Positions 1 to 8,306 of a stretch of 64,000 nt of DNA are shown here, piece after piece. The stretch lies in contig NZ_MDED01000004.1 in assembly GCF_002939885.1 (NCBI RefSeq), forward strand, positions 1 to 64,000, read 5' to 3'. Every line of letters starts with the position of its first letter. The stretch's first letter is position 1. The translations under genes were made by a program, and so were the position numbers. The DNA is from Xanthomonas cucurbitae (GTDB taxonomy: Bacteria > Pseudomonadota > Gammaproteobacteria > Xanthomonadales > Xanthomonadaceae). The notes under the pieces were generated by a model, which worked only from the letters and a program-made list of their open reading frames with translations, was not told the origin of the DNA and did not search any database.

Positions 1-608
1 CGAGCAGCATAATTGAAAAGGATAGGAACACCCTGACTCTTGGCATTTACATCCGCCCCCCGCTCCACCAGCAGCTTCACGCTCTCCCATTTGTTTTGAG
101 TAAGGAATGCTTGCAAAAGCAACGTTTCGTCGTTTGCATTTCTCGTGTTCGGATCGCCGCCATGGTCCAGAAGCAGCTTCAAGTAGATCGGATCATCCTG
201 CTTGGCAGCCCATACCATTGCATTATCACTTCTAAAATAGCGGCCTACGCTCCCGTCCTTGTATGTTTTAACAATTTGATCTGGCTTGCGTGCATTTGGG
301 TTGGCTCCGTTTTCTAGCATTGCACGTAGGCCTTGAGGTTTCTGCGTGAGGATCGGCCACATCAGTAGTGGCTCTCCCTCAGTAGAGAAGGTCACATCGG
401 GATCGACATGCTCCTCTTTCATCAACCGGCGCACTTCCTCGACGTTGCCATGTTCGGCGGCCAGCGCCAGCGCCTGTGCCTTGGGATCGGGAAAATACGC
501 GCGCAGCGGGTACGCCGACTGCTGCGCAGGCGCAGGCAACGACACGCCGCCGCAGCTGGCGCAGACCAATGACAACGACAGAACGAGGAGTCGTAGCAAC
601 CTGGACAC
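1..608 (-). CDS. Ankyrin-repeat lipoprotein (partial, C-terminus beyond left edge)
   Basis: About 202 codons are visible; the gene runs out of the window on the left. I place the start at a GTG at 608, preceded by an AAGGA Shine-Dalgarno sequence and an in-frame TAA just upstream. The N-terminus is a hydrophobic leucine-rich signal with a cysteine in a lipobox-like SLVCASC context, so a lipoprotein is likely. The body holds ankyrin-type helices, including LKLLLDHGGDPNTRN and VKLLVERGADVNAK, which are protein-interaction repeats. The overlapping ATG-initiated frame (615 to 379) is a shadow: the ankyrin pattern is only in this frame. The partner is unknown. Confidence 0.75.
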   Translation of the reverse strand, partial: MSRLLRLLVLSLSLVCASCGGVSLPAPAQQSAYPLRAYFPDPKAQALALAAEHGNVEEVRRLMKEEHVDPDVTFSTEGEPLLMWPILTQKPQGLRAMLENGANPNARKPDQIVKTYKDGSVGRYFRSDNAMVWAAKQDDPIYLKLLLDHGGDPNTRNANDETLLLQAFLTQNKWESVKLLVERGADVNAKSQGVPILFNYAA

Positions 609-1064
609 GGTGCATCCTTATGAAGCGGTGAAGGCGACCAACGCTTCTCTGCCGGCCGAAGATGGCCTTAGCCTAGACCTGGCAAGCGGCCTGTGCAAAG
701 CGCGCGGCATGGCGTGTGTCAATCCCGCCGAGATCGCGCTCCTACCCGCACTTCTCGCAAGGTGAGACGGGACGTTTCCACCGTGGGGATGACGAAGTCA
801 TAGATCACGCGCAACGACGGTCGCGTGAGCCTGCTCATGATCTCCTCGCCCGTAGCAGCGTTGTACTTGCCACGGCGAGGGATGCATCCTGCCCGCCGCC
901 AGGGGCGGCTCACGCAGGTCGTTGGTCAGGACAACAGGGCATCGCTGGAGAGGGTCGACGCTGAAAACCGTCGGCCGTTGCCAGCGTCGACGTCAAGCGC
1001 GAGCGCGATCGATAGGCAGTGTCGGGCATGCAAACAGGTGCTTGCCCAGCATCCGCTTCGGTCC
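609..1064. other. Intergenic gap without a convincing gene
   Basis: This 456-base gap separates the divergently read ankyrin gene from the 3' end of fabB. A 64-codon minus frame (913-719) is open, but it has no recognisable domain and no clear ribosome-binding site. It might be a gene remnant. I see no strong terminator hairpin downstream of fabB here. Confidence 0.4.
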
Positions 1065-2273
1065 TCACACCCGGCCGAATACCAGCGTGCCATTGGTGCC
1101 GCCAAAGCCGAAGCTGTTGGACATCACCGTGTTCAAGCGCGCGTCCTGCGTCTGCCGCAGGATGGGGAAGCCTTCGGCACGCGGATCGAGTTCGTCGATA
1201 TGCGCCGAACCGGCCATGAAGCCGTCGCGCAGCATGAGCAGGCAGTAGATCGCCTCGTGCACGCTGGCCGACCCCAGCGAGTGACCCGATAGCGCCTTGG
1301 TCGAGGACAGCGGCGGCACGTGGTCGCCGAATACCTCGCGCACGGCGCCCAGTTCGGTGACGTCACCCAGCGGCGTGGAGGTGCCATGGGTGTTGAGGTA
1401 ATCGATCGGGCGATCCAGGGCTTGCATGGCCATGCGCATGCAGCGCACCGCGCCTTCGCCGCTGGGCGCGACCATGTCCGCGCCATCGGAGGTCACGCCG
1501 TAGCCGATCAACTCGGCATGGATGCGTGCGCCACGCGCAACGGCGTGGTCGTAATCCTCCAGCACCAACATGCCGCCGCCACTGCCGATGACGAATCCGT
1601 CGCGCTGCGCATCGTAGGGGCGCGAGGCCACCGTGGGGCGGTCGTTGAAGCCGGTGGACAGTGCGCCCATCGCATCGAACATCACGCTCATGGTCCAGTG
1701 CAGTTCTTCGCCGGCACCGGCGAACATCACGTCCTGCGCGCCGTGGCGGATCAGATCGGCGGCCGCACCGATGCAATGCGCCGAGGTCGCGCAGGCCGCC
1801 GAGAGCGAGTAGCTCAGGCCGCGGATCTTGAACGCGGTGGCCAGCGAGGCGGACACCGCCGAGCACATCGTGCGCGGCACCATGTAGGGGCCCACCTTGC
1901 GCACACCACGCGCGCGCAGCAGATCGGCGGTTTCCACCTGCCATTGGCTGGAGCCGCCGCCGGAACCGGCAATCACGCCGGTGCGCACGTTGCTGACCTG
2001 GTCGGCGCTCAGGCCGGCATCGGCGATCGCATCGCGCATGGCCAGATACGCATACGCCGAGGCATCGCCCATGAAGCGTTTGAGCTTGCGGTCGATCAAC
2101 GCCTCCAGGTCTAGCGCCACGGCGCCGCCAACCTGGCTGCGCAGGCCGGCCTGGGCATGATCGGGCAGGGCGGTGATGCCGGAACGGCTCTCGCGCAGTG
2201 CGGTGGAGACGGTGTCCAGGTCATTGCCCAGACACGAATTGATGCCCATTCCGGTAACGACAACGCGACGCAT
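1065..2273 (-). CDS. fabB: Beta-ketoacyl-ACP synthase I
   Basis: FabB catalyses the malonyl-ACP condensation that elongates fatty acids and is needed for unsaturated chains. The protein is 402 residues, the usual length. The active-site cysteine is about residue 161 in SAACATSAH, and the two catalytic histidines lie in [11 protein letters not shown] and KALSGHSLG, giving the Cys-His-His triad of type I/II synthases. The open frame continues upstream through fabA, but the ATG at 2273 gives the canonical N-terminus [10 protein letters not shown]. This ATG overlaps the fabA stop by one base (TGATG), so the two genes are one translationally coupled operon. Confidence 0.96.
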   Translation of the reverse strand: MRRVVVTGMGINSCLGNDLDTVSTALRESRSGITALPDHAQAGLRSQVGGAVALDLEALIDRKLKRFMGDASAYAYLAMRDAIADAGLSADQVSNVRTGVIAGSGGGSSQWQVETADLLRARGVRKVGPYMVPRTMCSAVSASLATAFKIRGLSYSLSAACATSAHCIGAAADLIRHGAQDVMFAGAGEELHWTMSVMFDAMGALSTGFNDRPTVASRPYDAQRDGFVIGSGGGMLVLEDYDHAVARGARIHAELIGYGVTSDGADMVAPSGEGAVRCMRMAMQALDRPIDYLNTHGTSTPLGDVTELGAVREVFGDHVPPLSSTKALSGHSLGSASVHEAIYCLLMLRDGFMAGSAHIDELDPRAEGFPILRQTQDARLNTVMSNSFGFGGTNGTLVFGRV

Positions 2274-2788
2274 CAGAAGCTCTCCGTGGAAGTGAACATG
2301 CCCACGCGCAGGTCCTTGGCGGTGTAGATCTCGCGCCCATCCACCAGCATGCGTGCATCGGTCTGCGCCATCACCAGCTTGCGGTTGATGACGCGGCTGA
2401 CATCGATCTCGTAGGTCACCAGGGAGGCGGTGGGCAGCACCTGTCCGGTGAACTTGACTTCGCCGCAGCCCAGCGCGCGGCCACGGCCGGAGGCGCCGAG
2501 CCAGGTCAGGAAAAAGCCGGTCAGCTGCCACATCGCGTCCAGGCCCAGGCAGCCGGGCATCACCGGGTCGCCGATGAAGTGGCAGCCGAAGAACCACAGG
2601 TCCGGACGCACGTCCAGTTCGGCACGGATCACGCCCTTGCCATGCGTGCCACCGGTGTCGTTGATCTCGGTGATGCGGTCGAACATCAACATCGGGTCAT
2701 TCGGCAACCGGCCGCTGTCGGGTCCAAACAATTCCCCACGCGCGCTGGCCAGCAATTGGTCGCGCGAATACGCACTTTGACGAGTCAT
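2273..2788 (-). CDS. fabA: 3-hydroxydecanoyl-ACP dehydratase/isomerase
   Basis: FabA dehydrates 3-hydroxydecanoyl-ACP and isomerises trans-2- to cis-3-decenoyl-ACP, the branch point for anaerobic unsaturated fatty acid synthesis. The protein is 171 residues with the hot-dog-fold motif [20 protein letters not shown]. Its histidine at residue 70 and aspartate at residue 84 match the catalytic positions of the family. An upstream in-frame ATG at 2830 would add 14 residues, but [13 protein letters not shown] fits the family start. fabB follows with a one-base overlap. Confidence 0.97.
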   Translation of the reverse strand: MTRQSAYSRDQLLASARGELFGPDSGRLPNDPMLMFDRITEINDTGGTHGKGVIRAELDVRPDLWFFGCHFIGDPVMPGCLGLDAMWQLTGFFLTWLGASGRGRALGCGEVKFTGQVLPTASLVTYEIDVSRVINRKLVMAQTDARMLVDGREIYTAKDLRVGMFTSTESF

Positions 2789-3143
2789 GACGAACAGTGT
2801 CCTGCAAGGAGCGAGAGTCGAGGCCGGCAAGGGTGCATGAGGCCGCGCGGTTCAATCAAACGTTTTATCCGTACGCAGGCGTGCTGTTTTCAGTCATTGG
2901 CCTGGTGCGCACTGCCGCGACACCGGCGCCTGGACGGGATCCGGAGCGGGCCAGGCGGTGCCACCTCGCCACACTGGGGTTAGCCGGTCGCAGGGCCCAT
3001 AGGGCAGCTGCGCAAGCGCGGCCGGCGGCGGTCGTGTCCGCTTGGCAGCGGCCTGGCCGTCATGCGCGTGCGACGCCCGTGCTCAAGGTGTGAGATGCCG
3101 CTGCTCTATCATGAGCCACTCCCAGTGGAGAGACCCCAGCTTG
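2789..3143. other. Divergent promoter region fabA/dinB
   Basis: This 355-base spacer lies between two genes read outward. It must hold the fabAB and dinB promoters. The segment near 2850-2880 is relatively AT-rich. I looked for a LexA-like palindrome near dinB and a FabR/FadR-type operator near fabA and could not identify either with confidence. Confidence 0.4.
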
Positions 3144-4220
3144 ATGCGCAAGATCGTGCATGTGGACATGGATGCGTTCTATGCGTCCGTCGAACAGCGT
3201 GACGATCCAGGCCTGCGCGGCAAGCCGGTGGTGGTGGCCTGGCGCGGCGCGCGTTCGGTGGTGTGCGCGGCATCCTACGAAGCGCGTACCTTCGGCATCC
3301 GCTCGGCCATGCCGGCCCTGCGCGCCGAGCGGCTGTGCCCGGATGCAGTGTTCGTGCCGCCGGATTTTGCGCGCTACAAGGCGGTGTCGCGGCAGGTGCG
3401 CGAGATCTTTCATCGGCACACGGATCTGGTCGAGCCCTTGTCGCTGGACGAGGCATATCTGGATGTCACGCAAGCCAAGACCGGCATGCAGCTGGCCACC
3501 GAGATCGCGCAGCTGATCCGCCGCCAGATCCGCGAGGAAACCCGGCTCACCGCCTCGGCCGGCATCGCGCCGAACAAGTTCCTGGCCAAGATCGCTTCGG
3601 ACTGGCGCAAGCCCGATGGTCAGTTCGTCATCGCCCCCAGTCGGGTGGACGCCTTCCTGCTTCCGCTCAAGGTCAACCGCATTCCCGGCGTGGGCAAGGT
3701 GATGGATGCCAAGCTGGCAGCGCTGGGCATCGTCACCGTCGCCGATCTGCGCCAGCGTCCGTTGGAAGAATTGCAGGCGCAGTTCGGTAGTTTCGGTCAC
3801 AGTCTGTACCGTCGCGCGCGCGGCATCGACGAACGCCCGGTGGAGCCGGACCAGGAAGTGCAGTCGGTGTCTTCGGAAGACACCTTCAGCGAAGACCTTG
3901 CCCTCGATGCACTCGACCTGCACATCCTGCGCCTGGCCGAGAAGACCTGGCTGGCCACACGTCGCACCGAACGCATCGGGCGTACAGTGGTGCTGAAGTT
4001 GAAGACCTCGCATTTTCGCATCCTCACGCGCTCGCACACGCCGGAGCAGCCGCCTGCCTCACTGGACGCACTGGCGCAGATCGCCTTGGCGCTGACACGG
4101 CGCGTGGAGCTGCCGGCCGAGACGCGTTACCGCCTGGTCGGCGTTGGATTGGGTGGTTTCAGTGCTGCCGAAGAAGGCGCGGTGCAGGGGCAATTGTTTG
4201 GCGAGGTGCCGCAGGCGTAG
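3144..4220 (+). CDS. dinB: DNA polymerase IV (Y-family translesion polymerase)
   Basis: DinB is an error-prone polymerase that copies damaged DNA. The 358-residue product begins MRKIVHVDMDAFYASVEQ, containing the first metal-binding aspartate of the palm. The second acidic pair is in PLSLDEAYLD. A helix-hairpin-helix segment (VNRIPGVGKVMDAKL) and a C-terminal little-finger domain follow. A preceding TTG and an upstream extension from 3042 are open but do not look coding. No SOS box was recognised upstream. Confidence 0.95.
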   Translation: MRKIVHVDMDAFYASVEQRDDPGLRGKPVVVAWRGARSVVCAASYEARTFGIRSAMPALRAERLCPDAVFVPPDFARYKAVSRQVREIFHRHTDLVEPLSLDEAYLDVTQAKTGMQLATEIAQLIRRQIREETRLTASAGIAPNKFLAKIASDWRKPDGQFVIAPSRVDAFLLPLKVNRIPGVGKVMDAKLAALGIVTVADLRQRPLEELQAQFGSFGHSLYRRARGIDERPVEPDQEVQSVSSEDTFSEDLALDALDLHILRLAEKTWLATRRTERIGRTVVLKLKTSHFRILTRSHTPEQPPASLDALAQIALALTRRVELPAETRYRLVGVGLGGFSAAEEGAVQGQLFGEVPQA

Positions 4221-4343
4221 GGCAGTGAGCGCTGCCATGCAGGCGTTGCATCAGTGTACGAGCGGACAAGGACGCGCATGCACCGACATGGCGTGAATCC
4301 GGCACTGCGTACACTGACATGTTCCCTGTACGAGGCCATGTGC

Positions 4344-4994
4344 ATGTTTGCGTATCCGCTGGTGATCTTCGATCTGGACGGCACCCTGGTAGACAGCGCG
4401 CCCGACATCGGTGAGGCGCTCAACGCCACCTTGCAGGAATTGGGGCTGCAGCAGTTCAGCCAATCCACCATCCGCAGCTGGATCGGCGAAGGTGTGCAGG
4501 TGTTGCTGGCCACGGCATTGCGCGAAGCCGGCGGCACCCATGATGCTGCGGTGGAGATGCCGGTGATGATGCGGCACTACGCCGCCAGCCTGCTGCACAA
4601 CCCGCAGTTGTATCCCGGCGTTGGGGAGGCAGTGCACGGCCTGCGCGATGCCGGTGCAACGTTGGCGCTGTGCACCAACAAGCCCTCGCGCTTCATCGCT
4701 CCCTTGCTGGAGCACCTGGGCATCGCCGCGCTGTTCAGTGCCGTGCTCGGCGGCGATTCCCTGCCGCAACGCAAGCCCGACCCGGCACCGCTGCTGCACC
4801 TGGCCTGGCAGTTCCAGCTCCCCCCGCAGCACTGCCTGATGGTCGGTGATTCGGGCACCGATGCGGCAGCGGCAAATGCCGCCGGCATGCCGTTGGCGAT
4901 GGTGCGTTACGGCTATCTGCGCGGCTTCGATCCGCAGACCTCCGGTGCGGTGGCCATCGTCGATGACATGCGCGAGCTGCTGGCGCTGCGCTGA
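4344..4994 (+). CDS. gph: Phosphoglycolate phosphatase (HAD superfamily)
   Basis: A HAD-type hydrolase of 216 residues. Motif I FDLDGTLVDSAPDIG lies near residues 9-23 and contains the nucleophile and acid/base aspartates. Motif II is in ALCTNKPSRF, the motif III lysine in RKPDPAPLL, and motif IV in MVGDSGTDAAAA. This spacing and the conserved SAPDIG are typical of Gph, which removes 2-phosphoglycolate made during DNA repair or oxygenase side reactions. I chose the ATG at 4344; an ATG six bases upstream (4338) is equally possible. The sequence from 4254 is open but lacks family similarity. Confidence 0.9.
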   Translation: MFAYPLVIFDLDGTLVDSAPDIGEALNATLQELGLQQFSQSTIRSWIGEGVQVLLATALREAGGTHDAAVEMPVMMRHYAASLLHNPQLYPGVGEAVHGLRDAGATLALCTNKPSRFIAPLLEHLGIAALFSAVLGGDSLPQRKPDPAPLLHLAWQFQLPPQHCLMVGDSGTDAAAANAAGMPLAMVRYGYLRGFDPQTSGAVAIVDDMRELLALR

Positions 4995-5054
4995 CGCACT
5001 GCCGGCACATCTCGATCGCAATGCAACTTGCCAGCCGCACCAGCCCACTCGCGT

Positions 5055-5447
5055 TCAGTCGCCGCGCGCGGTGTCCATCCCCGTATCGTCATCGCGCAGG
5101 TCGCCTGCAGCGTCGTGCAGGCCGTCGTTGTCGGTACGCGCGTAGTGCACGGTCTCCACCGGCCCACCGACCGCGCGGCCGCGCACCGGCAGCAGTGCGC
5201 TGGCGGCTTCATATTCGGCCAGCAAGGCATGTCGGCGCGCTTCGGGAACCTCTTGCCAATGGCAGTCCGCCAGTGCCCCTTCTAGCGAATACAGCAGGTT
5301 GAGGCTGGGCTTGAATCCGGCACGGCGCACCTTGACGAAGGCGCCCACCGCACCCACCGCCTGCAGATCCTGCTGCGTGCGCAAGCCGACCTGGCGCAGC
5401 CAGGCCGCGCTCTTGGGGCCGATGTTGCGCAGCCGCTCGGTGGTCAC
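5055..5447 (-). CDS. TfoX C-terminal-domain protein
   Basis: A small protein of 130 residues whose first half (TTERLRNIGPKSAAWLRQVG and the following segment) matches the helix-hairpin-helix-like TfoX/Sxy C-terminal fold. The second half has a basic segment and an acidic tail. TfoX proteins regulate competence in some bacteria, but stand-alone C-terminal-domain proteins have no firm role. The start is a GTG at 5447 that overlaps the msrC stop in GTGA, so it is probably translated by coupling from msrC. Confidence 0.75.
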   Translation of the reverse strand: MTTERLRNIGPKSAAWLRQVGLRTQQDLQAVGAVGAFVKVRRAGFKPSLNLLYSLEGALADCHWQEVPEARRHALLAEYEAASALLPVRGRAVGGPVETVHYARTDNDGLHDAAGDLRDDDTGMDTARGD

Positions 5448-5926
5448 GTCAATGCGCCGACGAAGACCTGCGCAATCGCTTCCAGGCCGCGCTGGTCGTC
5501 TGCATCGAATCGGTCTAGGTGCGGACTGTCCAGATCCAGCACGCCGATCAACGCATCGCCCTTGACCAAGGGAATCACCAGTTCTGAGCGCGAGGCCGAA
5601 TCGCAGGCGATATGCCCCGGGAATGCGTCCACGTCGGCAATACGCTGGGTCTGTCGGGTAGTGGCGGCTGCGCCGCAAACACCCTTGTCCAGCGGAATGC
5701 GCACGCATGCCGGCAGGCCTTGGAACGGCCCCACCACCAGCTCGCGGCCGTCGTAGAGGTAGAAGCCGGCCCAGTTGAGTGCGGGAAGCGAGTTGAAGAT
5801 CAGTGCGGCCAGGTTGGCGGCATTGGCGATCCGGTCCTGCTCGCCGTGCACCAGGGCCTGGGCCTGGGCGGTGAGCTGGGCGTATTGTTCCGGCTTGCTG
5901 CCGGTCAGCGATGAGGTAGCGAACAT
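5444..5926 (-). CDS. msrC: Free methionine-(R)-sulfoxide reductase (GAF domain)
   Basis: A single GAF-domain protein of 160 residues that fits the fRMsr family, which reduces free methionine-R-sulfoxide. The family's cysteines are recognisable in LPACVRIPLDKGVCGAAA and GHIACDSASRSELV, and the protein ends with the usual LDLDSPHLDRFD segment. It is the first gene of a two-gene unit with the TfoX-like gene, joined by a four-base overlap. Confidence 0.9.
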   Translation of the reverse strand: MFATSSLTGSKPEQYAQLTAQAQALVHGEQDRIANAANLAALIFNSLPALNWAGFYLYDGRELVVGPFQGLPACVRIPLDKGVCGAAATTRQTQRIADVDAFPGHIACDSASRSELVIPLVKGDALIGVLDLDSPHLDRFDADDQRGLEAIAQVFVGALT

Positions 5927-6048
5927 GCGCGAAGTCTAGCAGCGGCGGTCTGCCGCGGCGTTGCGACGGTGGCGCTGGCTCTGCGCGGCAGCGGCGGACA
6001 CTGTTTTCCAGCGGCATCGCCACCCGGGCAAGCATGTCAAAGGCTGAC

Positions 6049-6077
6049 GATCCAGATCCAGATCCAGATCCAGATCC
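6049..6077. repeat. Hexamer direct repeat (GATCCA)n
   Basis: Four perfect copies of GATCCA plus a partial fifth, immediately next to the heptamer array. The hexamer carries GATC in every unit. It sits in the spacer between msrC (-) and bioD (+). Confidence 0.9.
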
Positions 6078-6251
6078 GCCTCCCGCCTCCCGCCTCCCGC
6101 CTCCCGCCTCCCGCCTCCCGCCTCCCGAATCCCGAATCCCGAATCCCGAATCCCGAATCCCGAATCCCGCCTCCCGAATCCCGAATCCCGAATCCCGAAT
6201 CCCGAATCCCGATTCCCGATTCCCGATTCCCGATTCCCGATTCCCGATTCC
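6078..6251. repeat. Heptanucleotide tandem array (GCCTCCC/GAATCCC/GATTCCC)
   Basis: Twenty-four perfect 7-base units plus a partial one. In order there are seven GCCTCCC, six GAATCCC, one GCCTCCC, five GAATCCC and five GATTCCC, ending in GATTCC. Units are homogenised in blocks, as expected from slipped-strand expansion. No stop codon can arise in any frame of the array on either strand, which is why long spurious open frames cross it. The same heptamer family recurs near 54400 and 54490. Confidence 0.95.
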
Positions 6252-6318
6252 GCCGCCCAGACCCGCGTTATGCTGCGCGCCCTCACGGCAATGGCGGCGC
6301 GGCCGCAGGATCAGGCGC

Positions 6319-6993
6319 ATGCAGTACCCGGCGTTCTACGTCACCGGCACCGACACCGGTATCGGCAAGACCATGGCCAGCACCGCGGTGCTGCATGCCT
6401 TGCGCGCACGCGGCCACACCGCAGTGGGCATGAAGCCAGTCGCCAGCGGCTGTGCGCGCACGCTGCAGGGGTGGCGCAACGAGGACGCGCTGGCGCTGCA
6501 GGCGGCCAGCGATCCGCAGCCGGAGTACGCCACGCTCAATCCCTACGCCTTGCCTGCGCCACTGGCGCCGGAATTGGCAGCCGCAGATGTCGGCGTGACC
6601 CTGTCGCTGGCGCCGATCGCCCACGCGTTCGCGCAGCTGCGCGCGCAGGCGCAGATGGTGGTGGTCGAAGGCGTCGGCGGCTGGGCCGCGCCGCTGAGCG
6701 CGGATCTGGATCAGGCCGATCTGGTGCGTGCGCTGCAGTTGCCGGTGGTGCTGGTGGTGGGTGTACGGCTGGGCTGCATCAACCACGCGCGCTTGAGCGC
6801 CGCCGCCATCGCCGCCGACGGGCTGGACTGCGTCGGCTGGATCGCCAACGAGGTGGATCCGCAGATGGAGCGGGTTGAAGAGAACATCGCCATGCTCGGC
6901 CAGCGGCTGGCAATGCCGTGTTGGGGGCGGATCCGCTGGCGACCCGGTGCCGATGCCGCCAGCCAGGCGCAAGGCCTGCAGCTGCCGGCCTAG
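6319..6993 (+). CDS. bioD: Dethiobiotin synthetase
   Basis: BioD is an ATP-dependent carboxylase that forms dethiobiotin from 7,8-diaminopelargonate and CO2. The 224-residue protein has the P-loop variant GTDTGIGKT at residues 10-18, the substrate-binding MKPVASGC, and VVVEGVGGWAAPL as the switch region. The frame stays open upstream through the heptamer array to 6034, but that part would encode only DP and PPASRL/IPNPES repeats. The ATG at 6319 matches the family start. No other bio gene is in the window. Confidence 0.93.
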   Translation: MQYPAFYVTGTDTGIGKTMASTAVLHALRARGHTAVGMKPVASGCARTLQGWRNEDALALQAASDPQPEYATLNPYALPAPLAPELAAADVGVTLSLAPIAHAFAQLRAQAQMVVVEGVGGWAAPLSADLDQADLVRALQLPVVLVVGVRLGCINHARLSAAAIAADGLDCVGWIANEVDPQMERVEENIAMLGQRLAMPCWGRIRWRPGADAASQAQGLQLPA

Positions 6994-7188
6994 CCTGCGG
7001 CAGTCATCGCGACATGTCGCTGTGACCGGTGCGGTGCCTGACCGCGTCGCGTGCGCTTTCGGCAACTGGACGTTGCGCCGTCGTTGCCGTGCGGCCGGCT
7101 GGGGTACGCGCATTGCGGCCGCCTGCATGCCCCCACTGCATCCTCACACCACATGCCCGGGCATCGAAGATGCCCGACGGCAATCCAT

Positions 7189-7223
7189 AAAAAAGCCCGA
7201 CAGAGGGAGGGATCTGTCGGGCC
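7189..7223 (-). terminator. Rho-independent terminator of phasin gene
   Basis: On the minus strand, a GCCCGACAG/CTGTCGGGC stem (9 bp, 10-nt loop) is followed by six T. It lies about 50 bases past the phasin stop. Confidence 0.85.
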
Positions 7224-7274
7224 GGATTGCATGGGGGGAGGGACCCATGCAAAGACGCTGAATGTTGTTGGCCG

Positions 7275-7610
7275 TTACTTGCGCCGGGTCTTGCCTGCTG
7301 CGCCGGCCTGGTCACTGCCGGTTTCGAACTGCTGCCGGGCAAATTGCCCAAGTTCGCTGGACATCTTCAACCCCATCCCGACCACTTCCTGGTTCGCCGA
7401 TGCCAGCCGTTCCAGGTTGTCGCGGGCCAGTTGCAGGCCCTTGGGCCAGAGCGTCTGGTAGGCACCCAGATTGCGCGCCTGCGCGAATTCACCGAAGAAG
7501 CGGGTGGTCGCGTTGACGTTCTGCTCCAGCGTGTCCAATGCCAACTGGTTGGCACGTGCTGCGGCAGCGGCGAACTGACCGGTGAAGCTGTTTTCGAACT
7601 GCGCCGACAT
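7275..7610 (-). CDS. Phasin family protein
   Basis: A small amphipathic alpha-helical protein of 111 residues. It has the phasin pattern of alternating charged and hydrophobic residues, many alanines and glutamines, and the typical stretch NQEVVGMGLKMSSELGQFARQQFE near the C-terminus. Phasins coat polyhydroxyalkanoate granules or act as helical chaperone-like proteins; no PHA synthase gene is in this window. I place the start at 7610 (MSAQFENSF), preceded by AAGGGG, rather than at the further upstream ATG at 7703. The tail is basic (GAAGKTRRK). Confidence 0.8.
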   Translation of the reverse strand: MSAQFENSFTGQFAAAAARANQLALDTLEQNVNATTRFFGEFAQARNLGAYQTLWPKGLQLARDNLERLASANQEVVGMGLKMSSELGQFARQQFETGSDQAGAAGKTRRK

Positions 7611-7746
7611 TGCGAACCCCTTGGGGAAGGCCGTGATCGTGTGTTGCGTTGAAGCATACGCAAGGATTGCTGCGATGCAACAAGTTTTCTGAAATATTCC
7701 CAAACACCGAAAAAATCGCTTCTGATTCAGTGAGTTGCAAGTAACT

Positions 7747-7779
7747 CGAAAACGACGAAGCCGCCTGGTCGGCGGCTTC
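7747..7779 (-). terminator. Rho-independent terminator of queD
   Basis: A perfect 9-bp stem GAAGCCGCC/GGCGGCTTC with a 5-nt loop. On the minus strand it is followed by a short T run (CGTTTTCG). It lies 24 bases past the queD stop. Confidence 0.75.
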
Positions 7780-7802
7780 GGATGGTGCAGCTGCGCAAGA
7801 AA

Positions 7803-8156
7803 TCAGCCGCGATAGCGGCAGCCGGAGGTGCAGGTCTCGTGCACCACGATCTCGCTCAGTTGTGGCAGCGCGGGCTTGAGCTGGTTCCAGATCCAGATTG
7901 CCAACTGCTCGCTGGTCGGATTCTCCAGCCCCTCGATGTCATTGAGGTAGTGGTGGTCCAGGCGGTCGTAGATCGGCTGGAAGGCCGCCTTGATATCGCC
8001 AAAATCCATGATCCAGCCGGTGTCCGCCCCCGGTTCGCCGCTGACATGCAGCTCGACCCGGAACGAATGCCCATGCAGGCGCGCGCATTTATGGCCGGGC
8101 GGCACGTTGGGTAGCCGGTGGGCGGCTTCGAGCGTAAAGACTTTGAAGATATCCAT
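7803..8156 (-). CDS. queD: 6-carboxy-5,6,7,8-tetrahydropterin synthase
   Basis: QueD converts dihydroneopterin triphosphate to 6-carboxytetrahydropterin in queuosine/7-deazaguanine synthesis. The 117-residue protein has the zinc-binding histidines in LEAAHRLP (residue 13) and LHGHSF (residues 28 and 30), the catalytic Cys at residue 24 in [10 protein letters not shown], and the C-terminal [11 protein letters not shown]. The ATG at 8156 is preferred to an upstream frame extension that would add 20 basic residues. It is a single gene with its own terminator. Confidence 0.93.
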   Translation of the reverse strand: MDIFKVFTLEAAHRLPNVPPGHKCARLHGHSFRVELHVSGEPGADTGWIMDFGDIKAAFQPIYDRLDHHYLNDIEGLENPTSEQLAIWIWNQLKPALPQLSEIVVHETCTSGCRYRG

Positions 8157-8249
8157 GAGGATGATTCGGCAAGCAGTAGGTAAGGAAGGGTGGGTGCCGG
8201 CCCGACGCCGGATCACGCAACGGCCTGGGCAGGCGGCGGCAAACAGGAC

Positions 8250-8270
8250 AAGGGCCGCATCGCGGCCCTT
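8250..8270 (-). terminator. Hairpin downstream of rhlE
   Basis: A perfect stem AAGGGCCGC/GCGGCCCTT with a 3-nt loop, 37 bases past the rhlE stop. The following minus-strand sequence (GTCCTGTTTG) has only a weak T run, so termination is probable but not certain. Confidence 0.55.
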
Positions 8271-8306
8271 GCTGGTTAACCGATGTGGTCAACCGACGCT
8301 CAACGC

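Noticed and set aside
719-913. Small minus-strand gene of 64 codons
   Set aside because: No family resemblance, no clear ribosome-binding site, arginine-rich ends as in random high-GC frames.
6078-6251. CRISPR array
   Set aside because: Units are 7 bases with no spacers; no cas genes in the window.
6034-6318. N-terminal extension of BioD through the repeat arrays (DP and PPASRL/IPNPES repeats)
   Set aside because: The array cannot produce stop codons in any frame, so the open frame is expected by chance. No ribosome-binding site is at 6034 and the BioD fold begins at 6319.
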